From the NCBI GenBank assembly GCA_001600455.1, contig BCKC01000010.1, positions 1,494,556 to 1,558,555 on the forward strand: a stretch of DNA of 64,000 nt. The letters are read 5' to 3'. This DNA comes from Endocalyx cinctus (Eukaryota > Ascomycota > Sordariomycetes > Amphisphaeriales > Apiosporaceae). How positions within the stretch are numbered: position 1 is the stretch's first letter; each line of letters opens with the position of its first letter. Shown one piece after another: positions 48,301-58,769 of this stretch. The notes below the pieces were generated by a model that was not told the origin of the DNA, ran no database searches, and saw only the letters and a list, made by a program, of their open reading frames with translations. The position numbers and the translations under genes were made by a program.

Positions 48301-49987
48301 CGTGTTCAAATGCACGGGATACTCGGTCACGTCGGCTTGCCAGCTCGGCAGGAGTTGAGGGAGTGCTACCTTTCAGATAAGGCGTCATAATTTCACGCAA
48401 GCTGCTAACAGGACTAGTCTCCGGTGGCGGTATCGACAAATCTTTTGTCTTTACAATATCTATTGCCTGAGGAGGAGCAGGAGGGGGCGGAGGCACCGGT
48501 GGTAGTTCGGTAGCAGACTTTTTCCTTCTCCGAAAGAACGAGGATTTCTTTTGTATGACGTGAGGTTGTTGAGGAGGGTGGGCCATGTCTCTTGATGGCG
48601 GGGCGGACTGGGTGTTTGCCATCTGAGACACGATATGTTGTTGTGTCTTAGATGCAGGCCGATCGACTGGCGGAGAAGGAACCGGGGAAGTTTTCGAGTC
48701 ATGACTACTCGAGGCGCTCCTCGAGGATCCAAATAACCTGCTAAAGAAGCCAGCCTTTTCTTTTGTTGGAGGTGCCGAGTTCGGGGTGGCAGCCTGTAGT
48801 TCTTTGGATTTCTCGTAGCCAACGTTCGGTGCGGGGGCAGAATCGAGTTCGGCGGAGGGGAGCGCCGGAGGGACGTCGCGGGAAGTGGCGTGTTTCGAAT
48901 GCGTGGTTCTCATAGTGCCGCTTCTTGATCTCGTACCGGTTTTTCTCAGATCCGGCATCTTGGGTTCAGGCTCGGGAGGGATAGGAGGTAGAGCGGTAGT
49001 GGGGGACATAGCTATAGGTCGACGAGGGCCACCAGGTACGTTGGGTGTAGGGGCTGGCTCGTAATCATCCACATGGAACGTGTCAGAGAAATCAGGTTTC
49101 CAAGAAATAGGTGAATTGGCAAAAGGCCTCTGTCCATAGTCGAAACTCGACGACCTACCGCCAATATCGTGTGCCCATCTCTGCGTGTTCAGAACCTGGG
49201 CATAACCGGTATCAATGCTGTTGGTGCTACTGCTCTTGCTGGTCTTACCGCCTCGGGAATGCAGTATCCTCATGGCGGAACTATGAGGGTGGCTCCTTTC
49301 GCGCATACTGTTAATTCGGCCCATGCTAGACTGGAAACCGGAGCTGCTATTGCTACGTCGTCCCCGGGAATATTGACCGCTGGATATTTTACTCGCCGTG
49401 TCATCGGGACCTTCATAATCGGAACTATAGCTATAACCGTGCCCATGACTATGATTATTCCCATGGTTATTGTAGTAGTGAGGACGAGTTGTACTTGTCA
49501 TAGATCTCGTGAACATTTCATCTCGCGGACGTTCGTAGTCGTCATCTTCATCGAACGTATTATGCGTTGGGGTATTAAGTTGCGAGAGAGAGAATTGGTC
49601 GAGAGAAGTGAGCATGTTGGTGACGAGAGAGTCGCGGGTTATCTTCGAGGTAGGTAGAGAGAGGTCGTGAGAGTCTCTTGGGTATTTGGAGCGACGAATC
49701 TCGGGTTCGAAATCTCTGAGGTCGTCGACAGGGGAATCATTATCCAGGAAGGATTCTTCGGAGCGTCGGTGGCTAGGGTAGGCGGAGGAGGAAGCAGCAG
49801 CAGCTAGCCTGTGTGAGCGACTCGACAACGGTGGTTTACCTTTGGCCGAGACAGAGGTAACATGAGGTTTTCGAAGGGGCGGTGAAATGGGCATCAAATC
49901 ACGATTCTTGATGGAGGCAGGCGAGGTATTGATGTTTAACTCGGGGCGACGCCTCTGGCCCCTTCGGTTTTGGTCGGAGGAATGCAT
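45336..49987 (-). CDS. Sec7/PH-domain Arf guanine nucleotide exchange factor
   Basis: Activates Arf GTPases by nucleotide exchange in the Golgi/endosomal or plasma-membrane pathway. Exons (minus) are 49987-47386 and 47323-45336 with one 62-bp intron; product 1529 residues. The first 750 residues or so are disordered, Ser/Pro-rich, with His/Tyr-rich and polyproline patches (PPVPPPPPAPP). The Sec7 domain starts near DRHKAQRIFDGNEDF and is split by the intron right before VIHTMCYSIMLLNTDLH. The catalytic glutamate is in FRAETQQVDRIL. A PH-like domain begins near residue 1181 (PPWIKEGIVIHKHHLDG) and ends about residue 1330. A helical segment and a very acidic tail (DVEDEDHQEEEDAEDPD) close the protein. 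The layout matches the Syt1/Yel1-like group; which yeast protein is the true orthologue is not settled. Confidence 0.9.
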
Positions 49988-51007
49988 GACTCGTATCGGT
50001 TTCTCCGTTCCTTAAGGTAGGTAAGAAGGGTAGGGTAACACAATTGGGATTTGTAAGAATGCCATAAAGGTAAAGGTATTCCAACGTTCGGAGAGATTGA
50101 CCCCTATTGAATACAAGAAGTGTTAAGAGAGAGATCGAGACTCATAGAGTCTTTGGTAGTATATAGCAACGTACGCCAAAGTAGATAGTAGAAAAAATAT
50201 AATATAGTCGACAATATTTTAACTCAAATGTTCGGTTCCTTGCTTGGTTCCTTGCTCTTGTCTAAATCAGGAATCGATGGACCCTGGCTTCGCTCGTAGG
50301 CTTCCTCTTCTGGATTTTGTTTTCCTCTTTTTTCTTTTATGTATTTCCCTTTATATTATATTATTTTTATTTACTTTCTTTTCTTTTCTTTTTCTTCCTT
50401 TAATTGGTTTTCTTATTACCGTGACCAACGGGTAGATCTATCGAATTTGACTGTTTATGTGTTACCTAGAAACTCGTCCACGGATCAACAGTATCTAGTC
50501 AAGGGTGGATAAAGGATTGGACCGGGTTTAGAGGGAAGCGAGTGGCTGTCAGGATTCGACACGGCACTGATGCGTTGGGCGTTCAGGGCGTTGTAGATAG
50601 CGTAATACCTTAACGATTAATGTAACGCTATCACAGTTACGGGGAGCTATTGAAGATTTAAGTACTTAAGTAGGTACTTGAATAACTATTAAAGAGCACT
50701 ACTACCAGAATAAGCTCCTAAAAATAAAAAGAAGGATACTAAAAAGGCTTCATATGCGACAACGATAAGAAAACTTTCAACGTGAAAGTTTGTAGGTCAA
50801 AATAAAAGAAGAGACCTTAAAAAATAGACAGGAAAAGAAAAAGGAGATAAATCTAGAAAATAGAGAGAGAAAGGAAATATTAATGATGAATGGAGAATAG
50901 ATAGGCGATAATGGTAAAATTAATTAATGATTTCAGTCAATTGTGACTCGCCAACTGTATTAAATGCCAAGCAATTTCCCTTGGATATCCGATCATATCC
51001 ACTCCTC

Positions 51008-51045
<38 letters not shown>

Positions 51046-51402
51046 CGTCTTTAGTGATACCCATACATACTTGATTTTTGGGGTACACCGCATACCAGAT
51101 ATACATATTTTCATGGATACATACACTACATATTCTCATCCGTCGACACGTATCAAAATTTCCTCAACAAAGTGACACAACATTTAACCTAAATTCGTGT
51201 TCAATGCCAGTATAAGGTGATTTTGGGCCAACTCTCCATATAAGTTCTGCATCAAGCGGTCGGGAGAGGAAAATACCTAAAATAACTACCGAGTGCTGTA
51301 CACTACGGAGTAGTACTGAGTGCTGAGTACGGTATGTACTACACTACCTACGCTACAGTATATTCTAAGGGTAATAGTATGAATACTACCCTACGACTAC
51401 TC

Positions 51403-51429
51403 AGGTATTTACACTATATGTAAATACCT
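51403..51429. repeat. Perfect 11-bp inverted repeat
   Basis: AGGTATTTACA, five bases (CTATA), then its exact reverse complement. It lies inside a TAC/GTA-rich simple sequence tract (51290-51450). It could form a hairpin; no gene is close enough to read it as a terminator. Confidence 0.7.
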
Positions 51430-51623
51430 AGGTAGGTAGGCAGTAGGTAATGCTGCTAGGGTAGACGAAGTATTACGTGGACGATGTACCAAATGTAATT
51501 CTATACCGTCTGAGCAAAGACAAGATCGACGTGTCCCTGTCGGAAACACGTGTGGTACAGTAGACTTACGGTAGCGCGTAAGAATGTTCGAAACGATGGA
51601 AAGTCAATCGAAAATATAGAGTT

Positions 51624-51763
51624 TGTACGGAGTAGATATAGAAATAATGATGTAAGAGGATTTTCAACAATTGATTTTTCATGAACCATTATTAGTATCA
51701 TCGACTCGTCGGTTCTCGCAGATCTTTGAACAATCCGAAATAAAGAGTATACTACTCCGTACA
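51624..51763. mobile_element. MITE-like sequence with TACGGAGTA termini
   Basis: TGTACGGAGTA at 51624-51634 and its exact reverse complement at 51753-51763 bound a 140-bp AT-rich sequence with no coding capacity. A related TACGGAGTA occurs at about 51303. This fits a miniature inverted-repeat element, but no target duplication was clear. Confidence 0.4.
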
Positions 51764-52796
51764 TAGTTATATCCGATTGACCCAAGATCGCCAAGTTCAA
51801 GACCATCCTCTACCATCGTGATCAATGATCACTGGTTAGGATATTACGATAATAGTCGGTTGATCAAACATCAGGAACATGCACGTTAACCCCAAAAGTC
51901 CAAGTGTAAGTCTGAGCACCCGCTCATTTCTTGTTGGTCCATTCAGATTACCTTGGCTGACTTTGCACAGTTCCTGCATCTTTGCATATTTCACAAAGTC
52001 TCTCTCGGCGCTAAGAACGTATTATGCATCCAATACTAGCTACAGAATTACTCCGCTCATCTACACTTTTGATAAGCTCACAACAAAAAAAAACATACCA
52101 TACCGTACCATACAGAATACCCAATGATTTCTTATGATTGATTATACTCTTACCCCTGAAATCTTGGCGCACTCCTAATAGACGGGTACATCTAATTAGC
52201 GTTCTTAACCCCTGCATCCTAGACGCCGCGTGGGTAAAGGAACCCCTAATACAGCACTAGATCGCTGACTATACCACTTTCTATACATACTATTATACTA
52301 GTATACGCTGAGCTGAATTAGCCCAGCGCAGCCCAGTATACGTATGCGCAAGTGTCAAGTCTGAGGGTCCATGCAAGTTCGTCTGACTGGCTTTACCTTA
52401 CACTGCATACAAGCAAGCCAAAAACAGCCAAGTTGATCCTAGATTTCTCTCATCAGAAACCACGGCAAACAAAGATAAAAGATATATGGACATGTGCTAT
52501 TTTTAATTTATTATCATGAACAGCAAAATATCATGAATATCGTTAAGCACACAGAAATCTAAATCCAAACACAGAAGCTCACAAGAAAATAAAAACCGAC
52601 AAACGTTATGCAGTGTAATAAGGTGAAACATAGGAAGATATTTGCATCAAGACAAGAAAAACATATCAAGTCTCACGAGTCATATATCCACATATCTGCT
52701 GGTCCACTTGAATCAATTGCAAACACTCATCAATGCACGCGCATCCTACCCCTCAGTATCAAATGATAAACAAAAATCCAAATCCTTCCTTATCGT

Positions 52797-52826
52797 CGAG
52801 TCCGAGTCCGAGTCTGAGTCTGAGAG
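52797..52826. repeat. GAGTCC/GAGTCT hexamer repeat
   Basis: Five near-identical six-base units in a row. One frame would encode alternating Ser-Glu, but no surrounding gene supports translation. Confidence 0.7.
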
Positions 52827-52929
52827 CTTAACCCTAAGCCTGAACCAGATCCTGATACATATCGTATTCTTATCGTTATCAGATTGCGTTCCCACCTCTC
52901 TCGTGATGAAATCTCCAAATCTCCAAATC

Positions 52930-53590
52930 TCATGACCAACCCCCCCATGACGCCTTGTATCACGGAACCGGCATCGCAAGTGGCCCCGTGGCCATGCCCG
53001 AGATCGGTCATCTCCCCAAATCGGGTGACGCCGGGGCCACTACCCACATTCTTGCCGTATCCGGTGTAAACCTCGTAAAAAATTCGCGTAGGGCAAGCTC
53101 TCGATCCAGCGCCGCTAATCCAGGTCCTCGTCCAGCGCGCTCGTGGCTCTGTCGACCGGCGAGAATGTACATGGGATTAGCGTCGCCCGTGCCCGTCTCT
53201 TTGGCGGTCGCTCAGCCGGTCGAACGCCCGGCAGATCCCCAAGCCGCCGACCTGGGCCTCGGCAGCGATGCGAAGGACTTCGGTCCGCAGATTCTCTACA
53301 CCGGGGGTGATAAGCCACTTCGACACCGCGTTATGGAGCATGATCTTCGCCCCGTGTCACCAAACCGGGAATACCGCGGCCGCTTCCTTGAGCTTGGGCG
53401 AGCTGAGCTCGAGAGATCCAGGGCCACTTGATGGCCGAATCGCACTTCCCAGCCCCGGCGGTCGAGTTTTTCTATAGTCCGCCGTTCTTCGAGCATACCC
53501 AGCGCGCGGGTGAGAATGTGGAGTGGATGGCTGAGAGGGCTTGTTAGCCCCTGAGTCTAGAGCGTACGGCACTGACTCACATTGCGGTTC
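52930..53590 (-). pseudogene. GC-rich island with a broken gene of unknown family
   Basis: This 660-bp block is much richer in GC than both flanks. On the minus strand coding-like pieces follow each other in different frames. The first ends LKEAAAVFPVW, then an in-frame TGA (53357-53359). The same frame resumes HGAKIMLHNAVSKWL and LRTEVLRIAAEAQVGGLG. After a frame change comes IFYEVYTGYG and then VTRFGEMTDLGHGHGATCDAG. One TGA in place of a likely TGG and at least one frame change point to an inactive gene. Opposite-strand frames are also open because of the base composition. I do not recognise the family. Confidence 0.4.
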
Positions 53591-55568
53591 TTCAAGGAAG
53601 GCCCGCTGCTGCGTGCTAAGTGATGCGACTTCCTTTTCATTGAGGGAATAAATTACTTCTGTTAGGTTAAGCGAACAACCCCATGCGTAATTAAATATGG
53701 GAAAAAAAATGTAGCGGGGTGAAAACTCTAGTCGCCTCGAGTATATAAAGCGATAACTATTCTTGGGATATCCCAGGTCCGCAGAGAGGAGAAAGTAATA
53801 ATTATGATGATTTCTTTTTAATAGAAGCTACCTGCGTTCTGGCCAGTAAAAGTAGACCATAGATGGTGATTAAACCGTCAAATTAGTCCATCCCGCAGTT
53901 TTTTCATGTAAGTTAGTAAATTTGTAAATTGGGTCCTCGACGTGCAGCGTCTATCAATAGCAGAAGTATCGGGATGATCAGATCGTCTTTTCCAATACTT
54001 GAACCTGACCAAGATCTCATATCATACTCTGGAAAAACCTCCTATATTTTACATCACACTCGACCTCCATGTTCGAGGCTTTTCATGTCCTGCCGAAGGA
54101 TGGCCGGGTGCATGCTCTGGCTAAGCCGAATTCTAGCTCCCGAAGACAGCCCTCTAAGTGACTGTTGAGAGCATCTCGAATAAGAATATTTAGAAGATTA
54201 TAGGTAGAAAAATGTATATAATACGTACATAACTTATATATAAGCGTATCATAGCCTAATCGACAACCTTCTCGCCGCGCACCGTATCCTCTCTAAACAA
54301 AATTTTAGAATATAAATAAGAAGTAGATACCGTTATGGAAAGCCGTAAGGTTTATATTCTTAGGCACCTCAGACAGATATTTCCGATCTCATCTACTTTC
54401 CCCTTTCTACGCCGCGGTCTTCTTGCTAGTATCTTAAGAGGGCTTACCGTTCTCAGTCGACTCGAAATCAAGTGATATATGCGTATTACTAATATTATAA
54501 TTAAAGGAAGCCATCGACGTGTGTCGTCATTGAGTCTCCCGCACATGTTCCAGATACTCGAGCGTGGCTTTCCTACATCGTCTGCAGAAGGGTCACCTCT
54601 GCATACGTGTATCCAGACTGGTGGGCTAGCTCACAGTTATATCATTAGGCGTATGTATAAGTACACCAAATTTAAGAACTCTCGATACCCCAGGTACCCT
54701 CTTCTTTTGCATATTCGTGCACCCTCCACTTACCGCATTTCACTCATCGACCTTGGGTGCGCATACACAATATAGCTAGCTCCCTTTTACGTTACGCATG
54801 ACCTAAGCATCCATTACAGTTGTGAAGATATTATGCCTTGAGACGGTGAAACACTACCTTTCAGTTCGTGAAATCTTCCTCTTTTAGACTAGATGCTGTC
54901 ATCACCTTCTTTTCGACCAATTAAACGTCAAGATTTCTACTCCCCCAAGAGATGAAGAGCTGCATTCAACTTATGTAACTTTAAAGTAGAAAATAACCTT
55001 AAACGGGAGCTGTGAAGATATTATTTACTGATACGTAAGATGATAATTAGGTTGCAGTAGGAATCTCGACCGAAACTCTTTCGTTGGCCTAGTCCTTTGC
55101 CCGGCTGGCTGCACATTAGTTTTCGTCTTGGCTGCAGGTAGGTTGACTGCTTCTACGTAAAATTGTACATCTTGACGAGTGTTGTGATTGCTGTAGAGGA
55201 AGAGTATCTTAACGAAATTAAGCATTATGCCTGTTAATAGCAAGCCGGGATAAAGTAAGTGATGAGGAGCGGCTAAAGTGAAAATTTTCTAAGAGAGCTG
55301 CTCTAGCTTAATTACTATAATTTATTAGCTCATCTCTCTGACTCTATCACGGTCCGTGGCGTTATATATATATATACATATACGTATATATTCCCAAAAT
55401 ATGAGTTACAGCCATGAATATCTGATATTCTCGCCTTCTGTCTTGTTTGAATGGTTTGACAATGTTTCAATGACGTCCATAACGTAAGCCGACTGCGTTA
55501 CATAAAAGCGACCTCGGTGTGTCTTTTCCATAACATTTCACTTTTACTCTACAGGCATACGAACTTTT
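53591..55568. other. Intergenic region, no gene recognised
   Basis: AT-rich, with short frames on both strands and no conserved motif, RNA gene or repeat of note. It ends at the stop codon of the DUF2237 gene, whose 3' flank includes a TATATATATACATATACGTA run (about 55365-55390). Confidence 0.5.
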
Positions 55569-55976
55569 TCACGTGCTATTGGCACTACCACCATTCACCT
55601 CCGCACCCGCGACCGGGCCGGTCTGAGCGGCAAACGATCTCAAAGTCTCCAGATTCACCGTCCGCAGCGCGCTATCCTCCGTCGCCTCCAGATCAACGCG
55701 GGGAACACCCAAGGTAGAGACGCGACCGGACCTATAAGCCGACACGGCCTCGAGCCAGCGCGCCGTGCACAGGCACCACTTGCACCCGGCCCTCAAGCCC
55801 AGCCCTTCGCGCAAGTCGTTGCCCCGGGAGGCCGAGAAATCGAGAAATTCGTCGGTCACGATCCCGGCGACGGCGTGATTGCCCGGATCTAGCCCAGAAG
55901 TCCGACAGTACCCGTCTCGGAAGAACCCGGTCATGGGTTGGCGGGAGAAGAGCTTTAAGGGCTGGTTCAGAACTGT
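55569..55976 (-). CDS. DUF2237 family protein, 5' exon unresolved
   Basis: Small conserved protein of unknown function found in bacteria and fungi. The minus-strand frame reads VLNQPLKLFSRQPMTGFFRD, then GYCRTSGLDPGNHAV, TDEFLDFSASRGNDL, GCKWCLCTARW and LEATEDSALRTV, matching the family order from its second residue. The stop is at 55569. The first ATG in this frame is at 55934 (PMTGFF), but the family starts about a dozen residues earlier. An in-frame TAA lies just upstream of VLNQP, and AAACAG sits at the right place for an acceptor. A tiny first exon upstream is therefore likely, but I could not place it. The conserved cysteines in GYC and CKWCLC are present, so the body looks intact. The C-terminus is Gly/Ala-rich and divergent. 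Confidence 0.75.
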   Translation of the reverse strand, partial: TVLNQPLKLFSRQPMTGFFRDGYCRTSGLDPGNHAVAGIVTDEFLDFSASRGNDLREGLGLRAGCKWCLCTARWLEAVSAYRSGRVSTLGVPRVDLEATEDSALRTVNLETLRSFAAQTGPVAGAEVNGGSANST

Positions 55977-58424
55977 TTAAAGGAATGACGGAGTGACGGG
56001 GGGTCATTCTTTAGCTTGGATGTCTTATTAATCGCGGAGATCTGAAAATTCAAAAATGGGCGTACCATTGAAGCTCTGCGAGGCCATGATATCCGATTGG
56101 CTCGCCGGCTGATTTTGATAAACCGGATAAATGCAGCAGTGAAATACGATCCTTGTAGTAAGTGATTTGCGGTCGAATCGCTAGTAAGCACGAAAGCGGC
56201 GGTCACGTTTTTTTCGTCAATTACTGTGGGTTGGTAAGAAGGATAAGAAAGAAAAGGGTGGCGGCGAGAATTGTCTATCTTTTCCCCAGAGTATTGTCTA
56301 CAACTGTGGTAATGTGATCTCACCAGCTATGAGTTGACCCATGGGTAAAAATAATACTCAATTGCATGACGTCAATTCTATTTGAGCGACAGGAAGGTGC
56401 ACGGTACGTCTACTAGCTAGAATTGGGTAAGATACGGTATAAATCGAGCTGGGATATACTGTAAGTCAAGTTTCTTATCGGAAGGCCTGGACCTCGCTAA
56501 TTTTCTTATCGAGAATCTATTCTTACTACGCCTCCAAGCCTACCAAATCCTACCAGTTTGCCATTATTTTTATCTCTTCATGTTATGAGCGACAACGGAA
56601 TCCCATCATTTGACGAAGAAGTGAAATTATTCCTAAAACGAATCCGTGAATTAATCAATTTCTATAGGTTGGTATGCTGGCTAATTACTACTGTATCATG
56701 CGCGACATTGAATTCGTCTCTGCAAATACTGCACCGACTATCATCAGCGCGACTGTTTTTGATCGGCTTCATTAGTGATTCGACCTCAAGCCCAGAAACA
56801 ATAGATTTCTCAGACAGATCTCATTTATCTTGAATACTAAAAAAGGCTCATAGATCAATATTTCATTTCCTTCTGACAACAGGATGATATTCAAAGACAA
56901 TTTATTAGACACTCATTACTAACAACAAAACCGTGTACTACTGAAATGCTGTCATGTTCGGTGTATGACAGGTCGCTACCGAAAAGGCCGCCCAAAGACA
57001 GATATATACTTGCAGACACTGACTGGGTTCCAAAGAGGAGACTTTATACTACCGATCTTCCGATTCTCTTATCGAGATATATCTCTGTTTCAAGGAGAGA
57101 CGATTCGTCCAGGCTGAGATTATACTACCAGTGCCAAATCATGTACAGGAATTTCTAGGTCGTATCATTTCCAAGATTGATTCGCCCAATCCTACAGTAT
57201 TGTCGTTTTCTTACTATAAATGCTCACATTGCCCAGCCGCAATAGTAATACGGCCAGAAATCCCCGCAGCCACAATCTGTGAGTGGGCCTGTTAAAGAGC
57301 CCTAGATTACAGGGCTGTAGCATACAAAAAGGCCTGGAAAGCTTGTTTTGTACCTTTCCAGGCTTTGACGTGGTACTGCTAAATCGACTTACTCTTTTAC
57401 TTACTACCCATTTATTGATTCATTCTTGATAACTCTCTACAGGTGTATAATTCCGTGCTACCGAGTACGATGCTCAGCATGGGGCAAATCTGAGCAACAT
57501 GATTCAAATGATTGATTATCATTCAAGAGGTAATATCGAACAATTTTGCGACAACGGGCCATGAGTCACTTGTATTGTTATTCTTTGTCTTTTTGCCTTA
57601 CGAGTCTAGGGAAACTATTTACATTAAAGACTATGAATAAACGACGAGGAACATCTTTTTTTAGAAGTTTTCAACAGCAGATTTGACAGTACTGACAATT
57701 TGTCACCTCAGCTCAGTATTTGTGATTTATCCCTGTCCAGTGCTGATTACTGGGTGTGAACCGATGGACCGATCTGACCGATTCCCTTTCTTTATTCCTG
57801 TCTCATTTGAGGCTTACGCTAACTCCATTAAGTATACCTTTTCTTATATCTGACCAATCGTTTCACTCCTGTCATCCCAAGTCGGCAGGCTGTGCTTCGA
57901 AGACAGGGCGGATCTGCTATTTCGACATGCCATATTTTATTTTCACATCTTGCTGGCTAACCCAACTCCTCTCTGGGTTTGGTTATCCCTGCAGATACGG
58001 CTAAGTTTACTCTTATTTCCTTCGCGGCCCGGACTACCTCGTGGTATCAGGGGGTTTTGATATCTAATACCCTACGACCACCTACCGCATTGGTGTTTTA
58101 TCGTGGTATTTTTATTTTATCTACCACGCTGCTTACAGTTGTGGCTTACGATTCATCGCTGTCTCATCATGCCCAGCCCGTGGCTGCTGCAGCGGCGATT
58201 TTCTCCCGTATACATCCACAGGCTTCCCATAAAACCGGCTCATCCGCACCATCGCCCACTAGCGGCTCCATCCTTCCCTCTTCCTTTCATTGACCCTAGG
58301 TTCCCATAGATATATCACTCTCTGAATTTCCGTGTTTGTTCTAATATAATTCTATTCTATACCATCTATATCCTTTTACTTTAAACCTTTTTATTTTGAC
58401 GCTTCACACAACACTCTATTCAAA
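55977..58424. other. Intergenic region with a hairpin, no gene recognised
   Basis: Contains a 13-bp hairpin at 57329-57366. Frames such as 56558-56833 and 57756-58004 have no domain or signal. The last 40 bp, with ACAACACTCTATTCAAA before the ATG, form a typical fungal leader for the next gene. Confidence 0.5.
57329..57366. repeat. Inverted repeat able to form a 13-bp hairpin
   Basis: GCCTGGAAAG at 57332-57341 and CTTTCCAGGC at 57354-57363 pair exactly, extended by one G-T and two A-T pairs, with a 12-base loop. It is not next to a gene end. Confidence 0.6.
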
Positions 58425-58769
58425 ATGCAGCTCAACTTCCTCGGCCTCGGTTTGGTTGCCCTTCTGGGTGTCGCCTCTGCCAAACCGTACAACTACGACT
58501 TCGAAGCCCTCTCCCGCGACTTCAAGGGCGCCCACGAGGCCCAGGTTGCTAAGCGCGGCATGCACAGCTACGACTACGATGCTCTTGCTCGTGACTTCGG
58601 CAACAAGAACACCAAGCGTGACATGCACACCTACGACTTTGACGCCCTTGCCAAGGACTTCAAGGGACCTAGCAAGACCGAGAAGCGCATCACCAAGCGA
58701 GGTGGTTACGTCTACGACTACGAGGGCCTAGCTAAGGACTTCAAGGCTTCCCAGAAAGTTCGTCGCTAA
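58425..58769 (+). CDS. Secreted four-repeat Kex2-type peptide precursor
   Basis: Single-exon gene of 114 residues with a good start context (TCAAAATGC). Residues 1-19 are a signal peptide ending ASA. The rest is four repeats: residues 20-44, 45-65, 66-92 and 93-114. Each has the core YD[FY][DE][AG]L[AS][RK]DF (starts at residues 24, 49, 70 and 97) and ends at a dibasic site (KR at 43-44, 64-65, 87-88 plus 91-92, RR at 113-114). There are no cysteines. This is the architecture of Kex2-processed repeat proteins, the group that includes dikaritin RiPP precursors (ustiloxin, phomopsin and asperipin type), in which tyrosine-containing cores are cross-linked by DUF3328 enzymes. No DUF3328, tyrosinase or peptidase gene is seen within the window. 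The peptide could equally be an unmodified signal or surface peptide. I do not recognise a described family for this core. Confidence 0.85.
   Translation: MQLNFLGLGLVALLGVASAKPYNYDFEALSRDFKGAHEAQVAKRGMHSYDYDALARDFGNKNTKRDMHTYDFDALAKDFKGPSKTEKRITKRGGYVYDYEGLAKDFKASQKVRR
58482..58766 (+). repeat. Four in-frame repeats of the peptide precursor
   Basis: Units at 58482-58556, 58557-58619, 58620-58700 and 58701-58766. The ten-residue core is conserved while its codons differ at many third positions (for example GCC CTC, GCT CTT, GCC CTT, GGC CTA for Ala/Gly-Leu), showing old duplication with selection on the protein. Confidence 0.85.

Larger units (their letters stand above)
49988..52929. other. 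Intergenic region with inverted repeats and homopolymers
   Basis: No gene recognised. It holds a T-run/A-run junction (about 51007-51044), a perfect 11-bp inverted repeat (51403-51429), a MITE-like sequence (51624-51763) and a GAGTCC/GAGTCT hexamer repeat (52797-52826). Confidence 0.5.

Noticed and set aside
51007..51044. T-run/A-run junction as a terminator or element end
   Set aside because: Simple homopolymer junctions recur in the window (30649, 34071) without gene context.
52955..53431. 158-codon plus-strand frame in the GC island
   Set aside because: The minus strand gives more protein-like pieces; the plus frame is open mainly because of high GC. It is not fully excluded.
58425..58769. 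Repeat precursor read as a mating pheromone precursor
   Set aside because: The repeats lack the Trp-Cys type core of alpha-like pheromones and the CAAX box of a-like ones.
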